A stretch of 64,000 nt of DNA from Rhizobium giardinii bv. giardinii H152 (GTDB lineage Bacteria; Pseudomonadota; Alphaproteobacteria; Rhizobiales; Rhizobiaceae), in NCBI RefSeq assembly GCF_000379605.1, contig NZ_KB902680.1:186186-250185 (forward strand), in the 5' to 3' direction. Shown one piece after another: positions 7,458 to 16,619 of this stretch. The notes under the pieces are model-generated. The model had not been told where the DNA came from, made no database searches, and saw nothing but the letters and a program-made list of their open reading frames with translations. Position 1 is the stretch's first letter; each line of letters starts with the position of its first letter. The position numbers were made by a program, and so were the translations under genes.

Positions 7458-7479
7458 AAATTGAAAGCGGTTTCAATTT
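7458..7479. promoter_or_regulatory. LacI-type operator upstream of thuA
   Basis: A perfect inverted repeat: arms AAATTGAAA (7458-7466) and TTTCAATTT (7471-7479) around GCGG. The core TGAAA-GCGG-TTTCA is the pattern bound by many LacI-family repressors. It lies 41 bp before the thuA start codon, and a LacI-family gene follows thuB, so it is very likely that repressor's site. Confidence 0.8.
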
Positions 7480-7519
7480 CATCGAGCGCTAATCGATGAG
7501 ACGAGGAAGAGGAGTGGCT

Positions 7520-8305
7520 ATGACCATCAAGGCTGTCGTGTGGGGAGAGAACATCCACGAACAGACGAACGCGGTCGTGCGGGAGATTTACCCGAACGGC
7601 ATGCACAACACGATCGCCGCGGCGCTCAATACCGATGTTGGCATCGAGGCGACGACAGCGACGCTGCAGGAGCCGGAACACGGGCTGAGCGCCGAGCGGC
7701 TGGCCAAAACCGACGTACTGCTCTGGTGGGGCCACAAGGATCATGGCGCGGTCTCCGACGAGATCGTCGAGCGTGTCGCCAGGCGCGTCTGGGAAGGCAT
7801 GGGGCTGATCGTCCTGCATTCCGGCCATTTCTCCAAGCCGTTCAAGCGGCTGATGGGCACGCCCTGCGCGCTGAAATGGCGCGAGGCGGGCGAGCGCGAG
7901 CGGGTTTGGGTGATCAACCCGCGCCACCCGATCGCCGCGGGACTGGACGAGAACTTCGTGCTGGAGAACGAGGAAATGTACGGCGAGCAGTTCTCCGTGC
8001 CGGAACCGCTGGAGACCGTGTTCATCTCCTGGTTCGCTGGCGGCGAGGTGTTCCGTTCCGGGCTGACCTGGCGGCGCGGCGCTGGCAATATCTTCTATTT
8101 CCGCCCCGGCCACGAGACCTATCCGACCTATCACGACGCCAATGTCCACAAGGTGCTGCGCAATTCTGTGCGGTGGGCCTACAACCCTCAAGGCACTTAC
8201 AGCGCCATCCATGAGGCCCCGAACGTGCCGGTCGAGCAGGCGCTGGAGCCGATCGTCGAACGCGGGCCGAAGCTGCACCAGGCCGGCGAACAGGGGTACA
8301 AGTGA
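7520..8305 (+). CDS. thuA: ThuA-like trehalose/disaccharide utilisation protein
   Basis: 261 aa ThuA-domain protein (class-I glutamine-amidotransferase-like fold). Seen: [17 protein letters not shown] at the start, [37 protein letters not shown], and the C-terminal [18 protein letters not shown] block. In Sinorhizobium meliloti ThuA and ThuB act together in conversion of trehalose and related disaccharides to 3-keto derivatives. The ATG at 7520 follows a GAGGAGTGGCT site; its stop overlaps the thuB start. No thuEFGK transporter is adjacent here, so the exact substrate is uncertain. Confidence 0.85.
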   Translation: MTIKAVVWGENIHEQTNAVVREIYPNGMHNTIAAALNTDVGIEATTATLQEPEHGLSAERLAKTDVLLWWGHKDHGAVSDEIVERVARRVWEGMGLIVLHSGHFSKPFKRLMGTPCALKWREAGERERVWVINPRHPIAAGLDENFVLENEEMYGEQFSVPEPLETVFISWFAGGEVFRSGLTWRRGAGNIFYFRPGHETYPTYHDANVHKVLRNSVRWAYNPQGTYSAIHEAPNVPVEQALEPIVERGPKLHQAGEQGYK

Positions 8306-9357
8306 TGAAGCCGGTCCGTCTTCTCATTCTCGGCACCGGCGGCATGGCCAACACCCATGCGATGAACTTCGCGACCATCAAGGGTGTGCAACTCGTTGCG
8401 GCGGTCGATGTCGATCTCGTCCGGGTGCAGGCCTTCGCGTTGCGCCATGCGATCCCCAATACCTTCACCTCGCTCGAGGAGGCAATCGCTTGGGGTCAGT
8501 TCGATGCGGTGGCCAACGTCACGCCCGACAATGTCCACTACCCGACGACGCTGAAGCTTTTGGCGGCGGGCAAACATGTCTTCTGCGAGAAGCCCTTGGC
8601 GGAAAACCATGCCAAGGCCGAGGAGATGGCAACGGTAGCCGACAAGTCCGGACTGGTGACAATGGTCAACCTGACCTACCGCAACGTCGCCCAGGTCCAG
8701 AAAGCGCGCCGGATGGTGCTTGCCGGGGAGATCGGCAACGTGCGCCATATCGAAGCCTCCTATCTGCAGAGCTGGCTGGTCTCCAAGGCCTGGGGTGACT
8801 GGTCGACGGAATCGCAGTGGCTCTGGCGGCTGTCGACCAGGCACGGTTCGAACGGCGTGCTTGGTGATGTCGGCATCCATATTCTCGATTTCGCCGGCTA
8901 CGGCGCAGCGAGCGACATCGACCACATCTTCGCGCGGCTGAAGACCTTCGACAAGGCACCCGGCAACCGCATCGGCGAATACGACCTCGACGCCAATGAC
9001 AGCTTCACCATGACCGCCGAATTTTCCAATGGCGCCATCGGCGTCATCCATGCCAGCCGCTGGGCAACCGGGCATCTCAACGAGTTGCGGCTGCGCATGC
9101 ATGGCGACAAGGGAGCGATCGAGGTCATCGACACGCCGGATGGATCCACCCTGCGCGCCTGCCTCGGCAAGAATGTCGAGAAGGGCATTTGGCAGGAGGT
9201 CGACGCCGGAACCGTGCTCACCAACTACCAGCGCTTCATCAATGCGATCGCGGCCGGCAAAACCGACGAACCAGGCTTCCGCCACGCCGCGGAGCTGCAG
9301 AAGGTGCTCGATCTTGCGATGGTGACGGAGAAGGAGCGCCGCGAACTGGCGGTGTAA
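8305..9357 (+). CDS. thuB: ThuB-like Gfo/Idh/MocA oxidoreductase
   Basis: 350 aa NAD(P)-dependent sugar dehydrogenase. N-terminal Rossmann motif LILGTGGMANTHAMNF (a GxGxxA variant), the family motif CEKPLAENHAKAEEM near residues 95-109, and a C-terminal Gfo/Idh domain with GVLGDVGIHILDF. ThuB with ThuA oxidises disaccharides in rhizobia. TGATG overlap with thuA means coupled translation. It converges on the LacI gene, with 2 bp between the two stops. Confidence 0.88.
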   Translation: MKPVRLLILGTGGMANTHAMNFATIKGVQLVAAVDVDLVRVQAFALRHAIPNTFTSLEEAIAWGQFDAVANVTPDNVHYPTTLKLLAAGKHVFCEKPLAENHAKAEEMATVADKSGLVTMVNLTYRNVAQVQKARRMVLAGEIGNVRHIEASYLQSWLVSKAWGDWSTESQWLWRLSTRHGSNGVLGDVGIHILDFAGYGAASDIDHIFARLKTFDKAPGNRIGEYDLDANDSFTMTAEFSNGAIGVIHASRWATGHLNELRLRMHGDKGAIEVIDTPDGSTLRACLGKNVEKGIWQEVDAGTVLTNYQRFINAIAAGKTDEPGFRHAAELQKVLDLAMVTEKERRELAV

Positions 9358-9359
9358 AT

Positions 9360-10379
9360 TCAGCTCGTCTTTGCCGCAGCCGTCGAGTTGCGGATGACCA
9401 GTTCCACCGGCCAGACCTCGCGCAGGGTCTCGGCCGGTGTTCCCTGGAGCAGCTCCAGCACCATCTCGCCGATCCGTGCGCCCGCTGCACGGATCGAGGA
9501 CCGCGTGGTCGACAGCGTCGGTACGAGGTGGTCGGGGCTGATATAGGGAAAGACGTCGTCATGGGCGATGAGGGATATGTCTTCGCCGACCTTCATGCCG
9601 GCGATCCTGATGGCGCGCATCGCGCCCAGAGCCGACATCATGGAACCGGCGACAACCGCCGTCGGCTTCCGGTCAAGTTTCAGGAAGCCCTGCATCAGCC
9701 GGAACCCCATCTCGTCGGTGAATTCGCTGTTGCCCGTCAAGGCGGGGTCGATGGCGATACCGCGCTCGCTGAGCGCAGTGTGATAGCCCTCTTGTCGGTG
9801 CTCGGCAAAAATCCGGCCGCGATAGCCGTTGAGAAGCGCGATGCGGCGATGGCCGATATCGATGAGATGTCTGGTCGCCTGACGCACGGCACCGAAATTG
9901 TCGATGTCCAGCCAGCCGAAATTGCCGGCATAATTGGTGCGACCATGCACGATGAAAGGCAGGCGCAGCGAGTTGAGCAAGGCAATGCGCGGATCGTCCA
10001 GGAAGGGCGAATGCAGGATGACGGCATCGACACGCTTGCTGGCGGCGAGCCGCCGATAGGTGGTCAGTTCCGCTTCCTGGGAGTCGACGGTGGAGACCAG
10101 GATGTCGATCTCTTCCTGCTGCAACCGCCCGCCGAGCCCGCCCATGAATTCGCTCGTATGCGGCCCGAACTCGCCGCCGCCCTTCAGCACGATGCCAATT
10201 GCCCCGACCCGGCCGGTGGCGAGACCGAGGGCGCTGGTGTTCGGCCGGTAGCCATATTCAAGCGCTGCCTTGAGCACGCGTTCCCGGGTCGCCTGCTTGA
10301 CCTCGGGGTAACCGCTCAGCGCACGGCTGACCGTCGTCTGCGAAAGTTCAAGCCTGCTTGCGAACTCCTTGAGGTTCAT
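9360..10379 (-). CDS. LacI family repressor, probable regulator of thuAB
   Basis: 339 aa. LacI helix-turn-helix at the N-terminus (MNLKEFASRLELSQTTVSRALSGYPEVKQATRERV) and a periplasmic-binding-protein-like sugar domain (AIGIVLKGGG, then INGYRGRIFAEHRQEGY-like segments and a final VELVIRNSTA). The AGGAAATCACGC leader gives the start. The regulator is transcribed towards thuB, and the perfect LacI-type palindrome before thuA is its likely target. The effector sugar cannot be told from sequence. Confidence 0.9.
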   Translation of the reverse strand: MNLKEFASRLELSQTTVSRALSGYPEVKQATRERVLKAALEYGYRPNTSALGLATGRVGAIGIVLKGGGEFGPHTSEFMGGLGGRLQQEEIDILVSTVDSQEAELTTYRRLAASKRVDAVILHSPFLDDPRIALLNSLRLPFIVHGRTNYAGNFGWLDIDNFGAVRQATRHLIDIGHRRIALLNGYRGRIFAEHRQEGYHTALSERGIAIDPALTGNSEFTDEMGFRLMQGFLKLDRKPTAVVAGSMMSALGAMRAIRIAGMKVGEDISLIAHDDVFPYISPDHLVPTLSTTRSSIRAAGARIGEMVLELLQGTPAETLREVWPVELVIRNSTAAAKTS

Positions 10380-10482
10380 GCGTGATTTCCTGTTATCTGC
10401 TGCCTTGCGCTGATAGTCACCGACTTCGCCGGGCCCTCGAAATCGGTCAACATCAGCGCAGATTGTATTACTCTATGCCGCT

Positions 10483-11523
10483 TCATGGCCGCCTCAAAGG
10501 GACAATGCCAGGAACGCCCTCGCGGATTCGCCAGGAGAAGTCCGCAGCCCGATCCACCGCTTGCGCTTTGGCGCTGATCTTACCGCCCTCGCGCAACTGT
10601 TCGAGCGTGTAGCCCGGCATGAAGCCGTTGACCTCGATTATGTAGGCGGGCAGGTAACCTGAAAACAGCAGCCGGTAATCCAGCGGCAGGCCTGCAACGA
10701 TGCGGCTCACCATGGCAAAGACGATGGTGGTGCAGTTGGCCGTTATCGTGTTGTAGAAGCGCGGGGTTTCAGTGAGTTTGTTGGCTTCATCGACATAGGC
10801 CATGAACAGCGAGCGCATCGCCGGCTTGGCCATGTTGATCCGGTAGAGATAGACATCCTCCTTGCGGATGTTCGTACGGACCCGGATGATGTCGCGTTCA
10901 TCGGCCGCGACAACACTCGTCTCGAATTCCTTGAAGAAGCCGCCGATTTCCGAGAAGCTTTCGTGCTGCTCCTTGCGGATCTCCACCGAGAAGGTGACAA
11001 AACTGCCATCCTCGAAGCCGAATGAAATCAGCGTGTGGGCAATCGCGGGGCCCGACCAGTAGGATAAAAACAGGTCGACAGAGGCGACCTTGTCCAGATC
11101 GTAGGACCGGTTTTCCCAGCGCACCGTGTAGTCGGTCGATGTCCGCCAGTCGAAGTTACGCACATTTGCGAGGGTCACTTCCGGACCGTTGACCACACCG
11201 GTCGTCATCTGTGCGACCTCGTGGGCCCAGTCGCGGGTGTTGCTGGCCGGGATGGACTGCCACCAGAAGAGCAGCGCGGCAATCAGCACCGGATAGATCA
11301 GCGCGGCAAGCCGCGAGCGCCAGCGAAGATGCGCGCTCAGCACCGCCAGCGAGACAACGACCCAAAGGACCGCGGCTGTGAGCCTGATGGGCGCGGGGCC
11401 GGGGGCCTGGTAGAAGAGGGCGACTGCGCCCCAGGCAGCAAAGCCAAGAATGGCGAGGACCGATACGGCGCGCAGAATGGCACCAAGCAGGTGAAGGCGG
11501 GGACGTTCCTGCTGCTTAATCAT
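10483..11523 (-). CDS. DUF4105 domain membrane protein
   Basis: 346 aa from the ATG at 11523; a longer frame to 11637 adds a segment with no membrane or domain character. Three N-terminal hydrophobic helices (GAILRAVSVLAILGFAAWGAVALF, LTAAVLWVVVSLAVLSA, LAALIYPVLIAALLFWW) precede a large extracytoplasmic DUF4105 domain with NVRNFDWRTSTDYTVRWENRSYDLD, ISFGFEDGSFVTFSVEIRKE, and FYNTITANCTTI. The conserved Asn-Cys-Thr-Thr and the His/Asp-bearing regions resemble a papain-like peptidase fold, but activity is not established. It appears monocistronic. Confidence 0.8.
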   Translation of the reverse strand: MIKQQERPRLHLLGAILRAVSVLAILGFAAWGAVALFYQAPGPAPIRLTAAVLWVVVSLAVLSAHLRWRSRLAALIYPVLIAALLFWWQSIPASNTRDWAHEVAQMTTGVVNGPEVTLANVRNFDWRTSTDYTVRWENRSYDLDKVASVDLFLSYWSGPAIAHTLISFGFEDGSFVTFSVEIRKEQHESFSEIGGFFKEFETSVVAADERDIIRVRTNIRKEDVYLYRINMAKPAMRSLFMAYVDEANKLTETPRFYNTITANCTTIVFAMVSRIVAGLPLDYRLLFSGYLPAYIIEVNGFMPGYTLEQLREGGKISAKAQAVDRAADFSWRIREGVPGIVPLRRP

Positions 11524-11861
11524 CGTGCGCCAGTGATCGCGCGAGGCGCCGCCTCGATGTTGCGAAGCAGCAGATCGGCTGTCATCGTTGAAACCCCCGT
11601 GTGAACAGCAAGCCCATGCCAGATTTTCGAGCAGCATGACACCCTATTTTGAATTCTCCCTGTTTTTCGGATCTAAAAATTAGCTGTTTCTTGCATAGCG
11701 CAATCCGATTGCTGCAGCGTAAGTCTTTATTCCAAAAGCATTTTCAGAGCGCGGAATTTTATCGATGCCACGTTGTTATTCGCCGCGCGATTCACTAGCA
11801 TCGGGTTCTTGACTAACTGGACAAAAATGGGCGTAAGCCCAGGCAGGACAGGAATTTTTGA
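11524..11861. other. Intergenic spacer between DUF4105 gene and dipeptidase
   Basis: A 338 bp spacer between divergent genes. The right half is AT-richer. TTGACT near 11813 could be a -35 for the dipeptide operon, though the hexamer 17 bases later is not a good -10. A small hairpin TGGGC-GTAA-GCCCA lies at 11828-11841, just before the ribosome site AGGA of the dipeptidase gene. Nothing else recognisable. Confidence 0.4.
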
Positions 11862-12917
11862 ATGCAGGCGGTTTTCGACGGGCACAATGATGTGCTGCTG
11901 CGGCTGTGGAGCAATGCGAAGAACGGCGCCGATCCGGTCCATGAATTCGTGAACGGGACGGGTGAGGGCCACATCGACGGACCGCGCGCCAAACGCGGCG
12001 GCCTCGCTGGCGGTCTGTCGGCAATCTATATCCCGTCCGCGCATCTGGTGCTGAAAACGCCGGACGCGAATGGCCATTACAATACGCCGCTGTCCGAACC
12101 TTTGCAGAGGCAGCCCTCCCTGGATATCGCGCTGGAGTTTGCCGCCATCGCCTTGCGGCTCGATCGCGCCGGCGCCTGGAAGCTCTGCCGCTCGGTGGCC
12201 GAGATCAGGGCTGCAATGGAAAAGGGGGTCTTCGCCGCCGTGCTTCACATGGAGGGCTGCGAGGCGATCGGCGCGGATCTCTCCGCACTCGAAATATTCT
12301 ATGCCGCCGGATTGCGCTCGCTCGGTCCGGTCTGGAGCCGCCACAACATTTTCGGCCATGGCGTGCCCTTCGCCTTTCCGATGGGACCCGATACCGGACC
12401 TGGCCTTACCGATGCCGGCTTTGCTCTCGTGCGCGAATGCAACCGCCTCGGTATCCTGATCGATCTCGCCCACATCACCGAAAAGGGTTTCTGGGACGTG
12501 GCGAAAACCACGGACCAGCCGCTGATCGCCAGCCACTCGAACGCGCATTCGCTGACCACCGTCGCCCGCAACCTGACGGACCGGCAAATGGATGCGATCC
12601 GCGATAGCAAGGGATTGGCGGGGCTCAATTACGCGACGACGATGCTCCGTCCGGACGGGCAGGAGAATGCCAAGACGCCGCTGTCGGATATGGTCCGTCA
12701 TGTCGACTATATGGTCGAGCGTATGGGCATCGATTGCGTGGCGCTTGGATCGGACTTTGACGGTGCGACCATTCCGCAGGAAATCGGCGATGCGGCGGGC
12801 AATCAGAGCCTGATTGCTGCCCTTCGGGCTGCCGGATATGGTGACGCCGAAATTACGAAATTGTGCCGGGAAAACTGGCTGCGCGTTTTAGCCCAAGCCT
12901 GGCACGAGGCTGCTTGA
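11862..12917 (+). CDS. Membrane dipeptidase (peptidase family M19)
   Basis: 351 aa zinc dipeptidase of the renal-dipeptidase family. Metal-binding pattern FDGHNDVLLRLW at residues 5-16, then HMEGCEAIG (bridging Glu), DLAHITEKGFWDV and ASHSNAHSLTTVARNLTD, and ALGSDFDGATIP near the C-terminus. No signal peptide, so it acts in the cytoplasm, hydrolysing dipeptides, possibly including D-amino acid ones. It precedes a peptide ABC transporter by 47 bp, which suggests that imported dipeptides are its substrates. Confidence 0.92.
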   Translation: MQAVFDGHNDVLLRLWSNAKNGADPVHEFVNGTGEGHIDGPRAKRGGLAGGLSAIYIPSAHLVLKTPDANGHYNTPLSEPLQRQPSLDIALEFAAIALRLDRAGAWKLCRSVAEIRAAMEKGVFAAVLHMEGCEAIGADLSALEIFYAAGLRSLGPVWSRHNIFGHGVPFAFPMGPDTGPGLTDAGFALVRECNRLGILIDLAHITEKGFWDVAKTTDQPLIASHSNAHSLTTVARNLTDRQMDAIRDSKGLAGLNYATTMLRPDGQENAKTPLSDMVRHVDYMVERMGIDCVALGSDFDGATIPQEIGDAAGNQSLIAALRAAGYGDAEITKLCRENWLRVLAQAWHEAA

Positions 12918-12928
12918 ACCGAGAACAA

Positions 12929-12943
12929 AGCCCGAAACGGGCT
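12929..12943 (+). other. Short intergenic stem-loop before the peptide-binding gene
   Basis: Arms AGCCCG and CGGGCT around AAA. No T-run follows, so it is not a strong terminator; it may protect the 5' end of the following transcript segment, which encodes an abundant binding protein. Confidence 0.35.
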
Positions 12944-12964
12944 CAATAAGAGGGAAACGGAACG

Positions 12965-14608
12965 ATGATGCACTCACTGAACAAGCATGCCCGAATGCTG
13001 ACTGCCGGTGCGGCCCTGTCGCTGCTGCTGATGGCGGGTGCGCCCGCTTTCGCCGAGACGCCGGCCGATACCCTAGTCCAGGGCTGGGCGATCGACGACA
13101 TCATCACCATGGACCCGGGCGAAGCCTTCGAACTGTCGACCGCGGAAGTCACGGCCAACACCTACAGCTATCTTGTCCGGCTCGACCTCAACGACACCTC
13201 GAAGGTCGTGGGTGATCTCGCCGAAAGCTGGACGGTTTCGGATGACGGCCTGACCTATACGTTCAAGCTGAAGCCGGGCCTGAAATTTGCCTCCGGCAAT
13301 CCGGTGACGGCCGAGGACGTCGCCTATTCCTTCGAGCGGGTCGTCAAGCTCGACAAGAGCCCCGCCTTCATCCTCACCCAGTTCGGTCTGACGGGCGACA
13401 ACGTCACCGAAAAGGCAAAGGCAGCCGACGAAACCACCTTTGTCTTCACCGTCGACAAGGCCTACGCGCCGAGCTTCGTTTTGAACTGCCTCACTGCGAC
13501 CGTTGGGTCGGTCGTCGACAAGAAGCTGGTTCTCGAACATGTGAAGGCCGTCACCCCATCCGAGGAATATAAATACGACAATGATTTCGGCAATGAATGG
13601 CTGAAGACCGGTTACGCCGGTTCCGGCGCCTTCAAGATGCGTGAGTGGCGCGCCAACGAAGTGGTGGTGATGGAGCGCAACGACAATTACTACGGCGAGA
13701 AGGCACCGCTCGCTCGCGTCATCTACCGTCACATGAAGGAAAGCTCCGGCCAGCGTCTGGCGCTGGAAGCCGGCGACATCGACGTCGCGCGCAATCTCGA
13801 GCCGGGTGATTTCGACGCCGTATCCAAGAATGGCGATTTGAAGACGACGAGCGCGCCAAAGGGTACCGTTTACTATTTCAGCCTCAACCAGAAGAACCAG
13901 AATCTCGCCAAGCCGGAAGTGGCTGAAGCCTTCAAATATCTGGTCGACTATGACGCGATCGGTTCGACCCTGATCAAGGGCATCGGCGAGATCCACCAGA
14001 CCTTCCTGCCTAAGGGCGTTCTCGGCGAGCTCGATGAGAACCCCTACAAGCTCGATGTCGCCAAGGCCAAGGAATTGCTGGCCAAGGCCGGGCTTGCCGA
14101 TGGCTTCTCGGTGACGATGGACGTGCGCAACACGCAGCCGATCACCGGCATTGCCGAATCCATCCAGCAGACGCTCGCCCAGGCCAACATCAAGATGGAA
14201 ATCATTCCCGGTGATGGCAAGCAAACGCTGACCAAGTACCGCGCCCGCACGCATGACATCTATATCGGCCAGTGGGGGCAGGATTACTTTGATCCGAACT
14301 CGAATGCCGAGACCTTCACTGTCAATCCGGACAATTCCGACGAAGGCAAGGTAAAGACGCTCGCCTGGCGCAATGCCTGGGACGTCCCGAAGGAATGGAC
14401 GGAACAGAGCAAGGCTGCGTTGCTCGAGAAGGATGCCGCCAAGCGCGCAGAGATGTACAAGGACCTTCAGAAGAAGGTGCTCGCAAACAGCCCGTTCGTG
14501 ATCATCTTCCAGCAGACGGAGGTCGCCGGCTATCGCGGCAATCTGAAGGGCTTCAAGCTCGGACCTAGCTTCGACACCAACTACGTCTTCAACGTTTCCA
14601 AGGAATAG
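12965..14608 (+). CDS. Periplasmic peptide-binding protein (DppA/OppA family)
   Basis: 547 aa family 5 solute-binding protein. Signal peptide with a long hydrophobic core and an AFA-ET cleavage site near residue 31. Family marks: LVRLDLNDTSKVVGDLAESWTVSDDGLTYTFKLKPGLKFASGNPVTAEDVAYSFERV, and a C-terminal QWGQDYFDPNSNAETF segment. It delivers peptides or similar solutes to the two downstream permeases. Encoded between the dipeptidase and the permeases; start ATG at 12965 follows AGGGAAACGGA. Confidence 0.92.
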   Translation: MMHSLNKHARMLTAGAALSLLLMAGAPAFAETPADTLVQGWAIDDIITMDPGEAFELSTAEVTANTYSYLVRLDLNDTSKVVGDLAESWTVSDDGLTYTFKLKPGLKFASGNPVTAEDVAYSFERVVKLDKSPAFILTQFGLTGDNVTEKAKAADETTFVFTVDKAYAPSFVLNCLTATVGSVVDKKLVLEHVKAVTPSEEYKYDNDFGNEWLKTGYAGSGAFKMREWRANEVVVMERNDNYYGEKAPLARVIYRHMKESSGQRLALEAGDIDVARNLEPGDFDAVSKNGDLKTTSAPKGTVYYFSLNQKNQNLAKPEVAEAFKYLVDYDAIGSTLIKGIGEIHQTFLPKGVLGELDENPYKLDVAKAKELLAKAGLADGFSVTMDVRNTQPITGIAESIQQTLAQANIKMEIIPGDGKQTLTKYRARTHDIYIGQWGQDYFDPNSNAETFTVNPDNSDEGKVKTLAWRNAWDVPKEWTEQSKAALLEKDAAKRAEMYKDLQKKVLANSPFVIIFQQTEVAGYRGNLKGFKLGPSFDTNYVFNVSKE

Positions 14609-14622
14609 ACCGGAGACGGCCG

Positions 14623-15690
14623 GTGACCCTTCCCGAAACGACACAACTGGCCGGGCGCAGGCGCGCCCGCGCCAATGGCTGGGCAGGAAATGCGCTGCGT
14701 TTCCTGGTCATCATCGTCACGACCTATCTCGGCTTGCTGGCCGTGACCTTCTTCATCGGCCGCGTCATCCCGATCGATCCCGTGCTCGCCATTCTCGGCG
14801 ACCGGGCGCCGGCCCACGTCGTGGAGCGAACCCGTGAACTGCTGGGCTTCAACAAACCGCTCTATCAGCAATTCTACATCTATGTGCGCGATGCGCTGAC
14901 CGGCAATTTCGGCACCTCCGTGCTGACCACCAATCCGGTGATGGCCGACATCCGCCGCGTCTTTCCCGCCACGCTGGAACTCGCGACGTTTGGCACCATT
15001 ATCGGCAGTCTCATCGGAGTGCCGCTCGGCGTGCTGGCCGCCGTCAAGCGCGGCTCGATTGCAGACCAGATCGTCCGGGTCATCGGCCTCGTCGGTTATT
15101 CCGTGCCGATCTTCTGGTTGGCACTGCTTTCGCTGCTGTTGTTCTATGCGCGGCTGAAATGGGTCGCCTTTCCCGGCCGCATCGATATCGTCTATGAATA
15201 CAGCTTCACGCCGGTCACCGGGCTCTATCTGATCGATTCGGCATGGCAGGGGCAGTGGGACGTGTTCCGTGACGTTTTCCGCCACATCATCCTGCCGGCA
15301 AGCCTGCTCGGCTATTTTTCGCTCGCCTATATCAGCCGCATGACACGCAGCTTCATGCTGAACGAACTGGCGCAGGAATATATCGTCGCCGCCCGCGCCA
15401 AGGGCCTTTCGGAAAGCCGCATCATCTGGGTGCACGCACTGCGCAACGCCGCCGTGCCGCTGGTGACCGTGATTGCGCTCTCCTATGCCGGCCTGCTCGA
15501 AGGCTCGGTATTGACGGAAACGGTTTTCGCCTGGCCGGGGCTTGGCCTCTACATCACCAATTCGCTGCAGAACGCCGACATGAATGCCGTGCTGGGCGGC
15601 ACGATCGTCATCGGTTCGGTGTTCATCGCCATCAATATCTTGTCCGACCTTCTCTATCGGACGCTCGATCCGAGGACGCGCGCGCGATGA
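14623..15690 (+). CDS. Peptide ABC transporter permease (DppB family)
   Basis: 355 aa, six membrane helices. BPD-transporter pattern: RTRELLGFNKPLYQQFYIYVRDALTGNFGTS and the EAA loop YIVAARAKGLSESRIIWVHALRNAAVPLV, which contacts the ATPase. GTG start at 14623 behind GGAGA; 14 bp after the binding-protein gene; its stop overlaps the next start by 4 bp (ATGA). The N-terminal extension before the first helix is Arg-rich (AGRRRARANG). Confidence 0.9.
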   Translation: MTLPETTQLAGRRRARANGWAGNALRFLVIIVTTYLGLLAVTFFIGRVIPIDPVLAILGDRAPAHVVERTRELLGFNKPLYQQFYIYVRDALTGNFGTSVLTTNPVMADIRRVFPATLELATFGTIIGSLIGVPLGVLAAVKRGSIADQIVRVIGLVGYSVPIFWLALLSLLLFYARLKWVAFPGRIDIVYEYSFTPVTGLYLIDSAWQGQWDVFRDVFRHIILPASLLGYFSLAYISRMTRSFMLNELAQEYIVAARAKGLSESRIIWVHALRNAAVPLVTVIALSYAGLLEGSVLTETVFAWPGLGLYITNSLQNADMNAVLGGTIVIGSVFIAINILSDLLYRTLDPRTRAR

Positions 15691-16619
15691 GCGAGATCAG
15701 CCATCCTGCCCCTATGAGCCGTCGTGAATGGCTGATGTCAGACCGGCCGCAATCGCGCCTGCAGGCGCGTCTCGGCCGAGCTTATATGACCTGGCGCCGG
15801 TTTTCAGCCAACAGGCTGGCGGTCGCGGGGCTCGGCATCATCCTGTTGCTCATTCTGGTTGCGGTCTTCGCCGATGCGCTGGCGCCGCATTCGCCCGTCA
15901 TCGGCAATCTTGCCGGCGCACGGCTGCTGCCGCCGGGAAGCGAAGGCTATCTGCTCGGCACTGACGATCAGGGCAGGGACATCCTCTCCCGCCTGCTGCA
16001 CGGATCGCGACTGACCCTGCTCGTCATCGTTCTTGTCGCGATCATCGCCGCTCCCATCGGCCTGCTGGTGGGTGCCGTCTCCGGCTATGCCGGCGGCTGG
16101 GTCGATGCGGTGTTGATGCGGATCACCGATATCTTCCTTGCCTTTCCCAAACTGGTTCTGGCGCTCGCCTTCGTTGCCGCCATGGGGCCGGGTATCCAGA
16201 ACGCCATCATCGCGATCGCCATCACCTCCTGGCCGCCCTATGCCCGCATCGCCCGCGCCGAAACGCTGACGGTGCGCAATTCCGACTACATCGCCGCCGT
16301 GCGGCTGATGGGTGCCTCGCCGTTCCGCATCGTGCTGCGCCATGTCATGCCGATGTGCGTCTCCTCGCTGATCGTGCGTGTCACGCTCGACATGGCCGGC
16401 ATCATCCTCACGGCCGCCGGCCTCGGCTTCCTCGGCCTCGGCGCGCAGCCGCCGCTGCCGGAATGGGGCGCGATGATCGCGGCAGGCCGACGCTTCATCC
16501 TCGACCAGTGGTGGGTCGCCACCATGCCCGGCATCGCCATCCTCGTCGTCAGCCTCGGCTTCAACCTTTTGGGCGACGGCCTGCGCGACGCGCTCGACCC
16601 GCGGGAGAGCGGCCAATGA
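15687..16619 (+). CDS. Peptide ABC transporter permease (DppC family)
   Basis: 310 aa second permease. The N-terminal DppC cap is visible as WRRFSANRLAVAGLGIILLLILVAVFADALAPHSP, then LLGTDDQGRDILSRLLHGSRLTL and the EAA loop YIAAVRLMGASPFRIVLRHVMPM. The ATG at 15687 lies in an ATGA overlap with the DppB-type gene, and the stop overlaps the ATPase start the same way. Confidence 0.9.
   Translation: MSEISHPAPMSRREWLMSDRPQSRLQARLGRAYMTWRRFSANRLAVAGLGIILLLILVAVFADALAPHSPVIGNLAGARLLPPGSEGYLLGTDDQGRDILSRLLHGSRLTLLVIVLVAIIAAPIGLLVGAVSGYAGGWVDAVLMRITDIFLAFPKLVLALAFVAAMGPGIQNAIIAIAITSWPPYARIARAETLTVRNSDYIAAVRLMGASPFRIVLRHVMPMCVSSLIVRVTLDMAGIILTAAGLGFLGLGAQPPLPEWGAMIAAGRRFILDQWWVATMPGIAILVVSLGFNLLGDGLRDALDPRESGQ

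Noticed and set aside
13073..14644. 523-residue minus-strand frame opposite the peptide-binding gene
   Set aside because: A mirror frame common in GC-rich DNA; the plus strand has a signal peptide and full family pattern.
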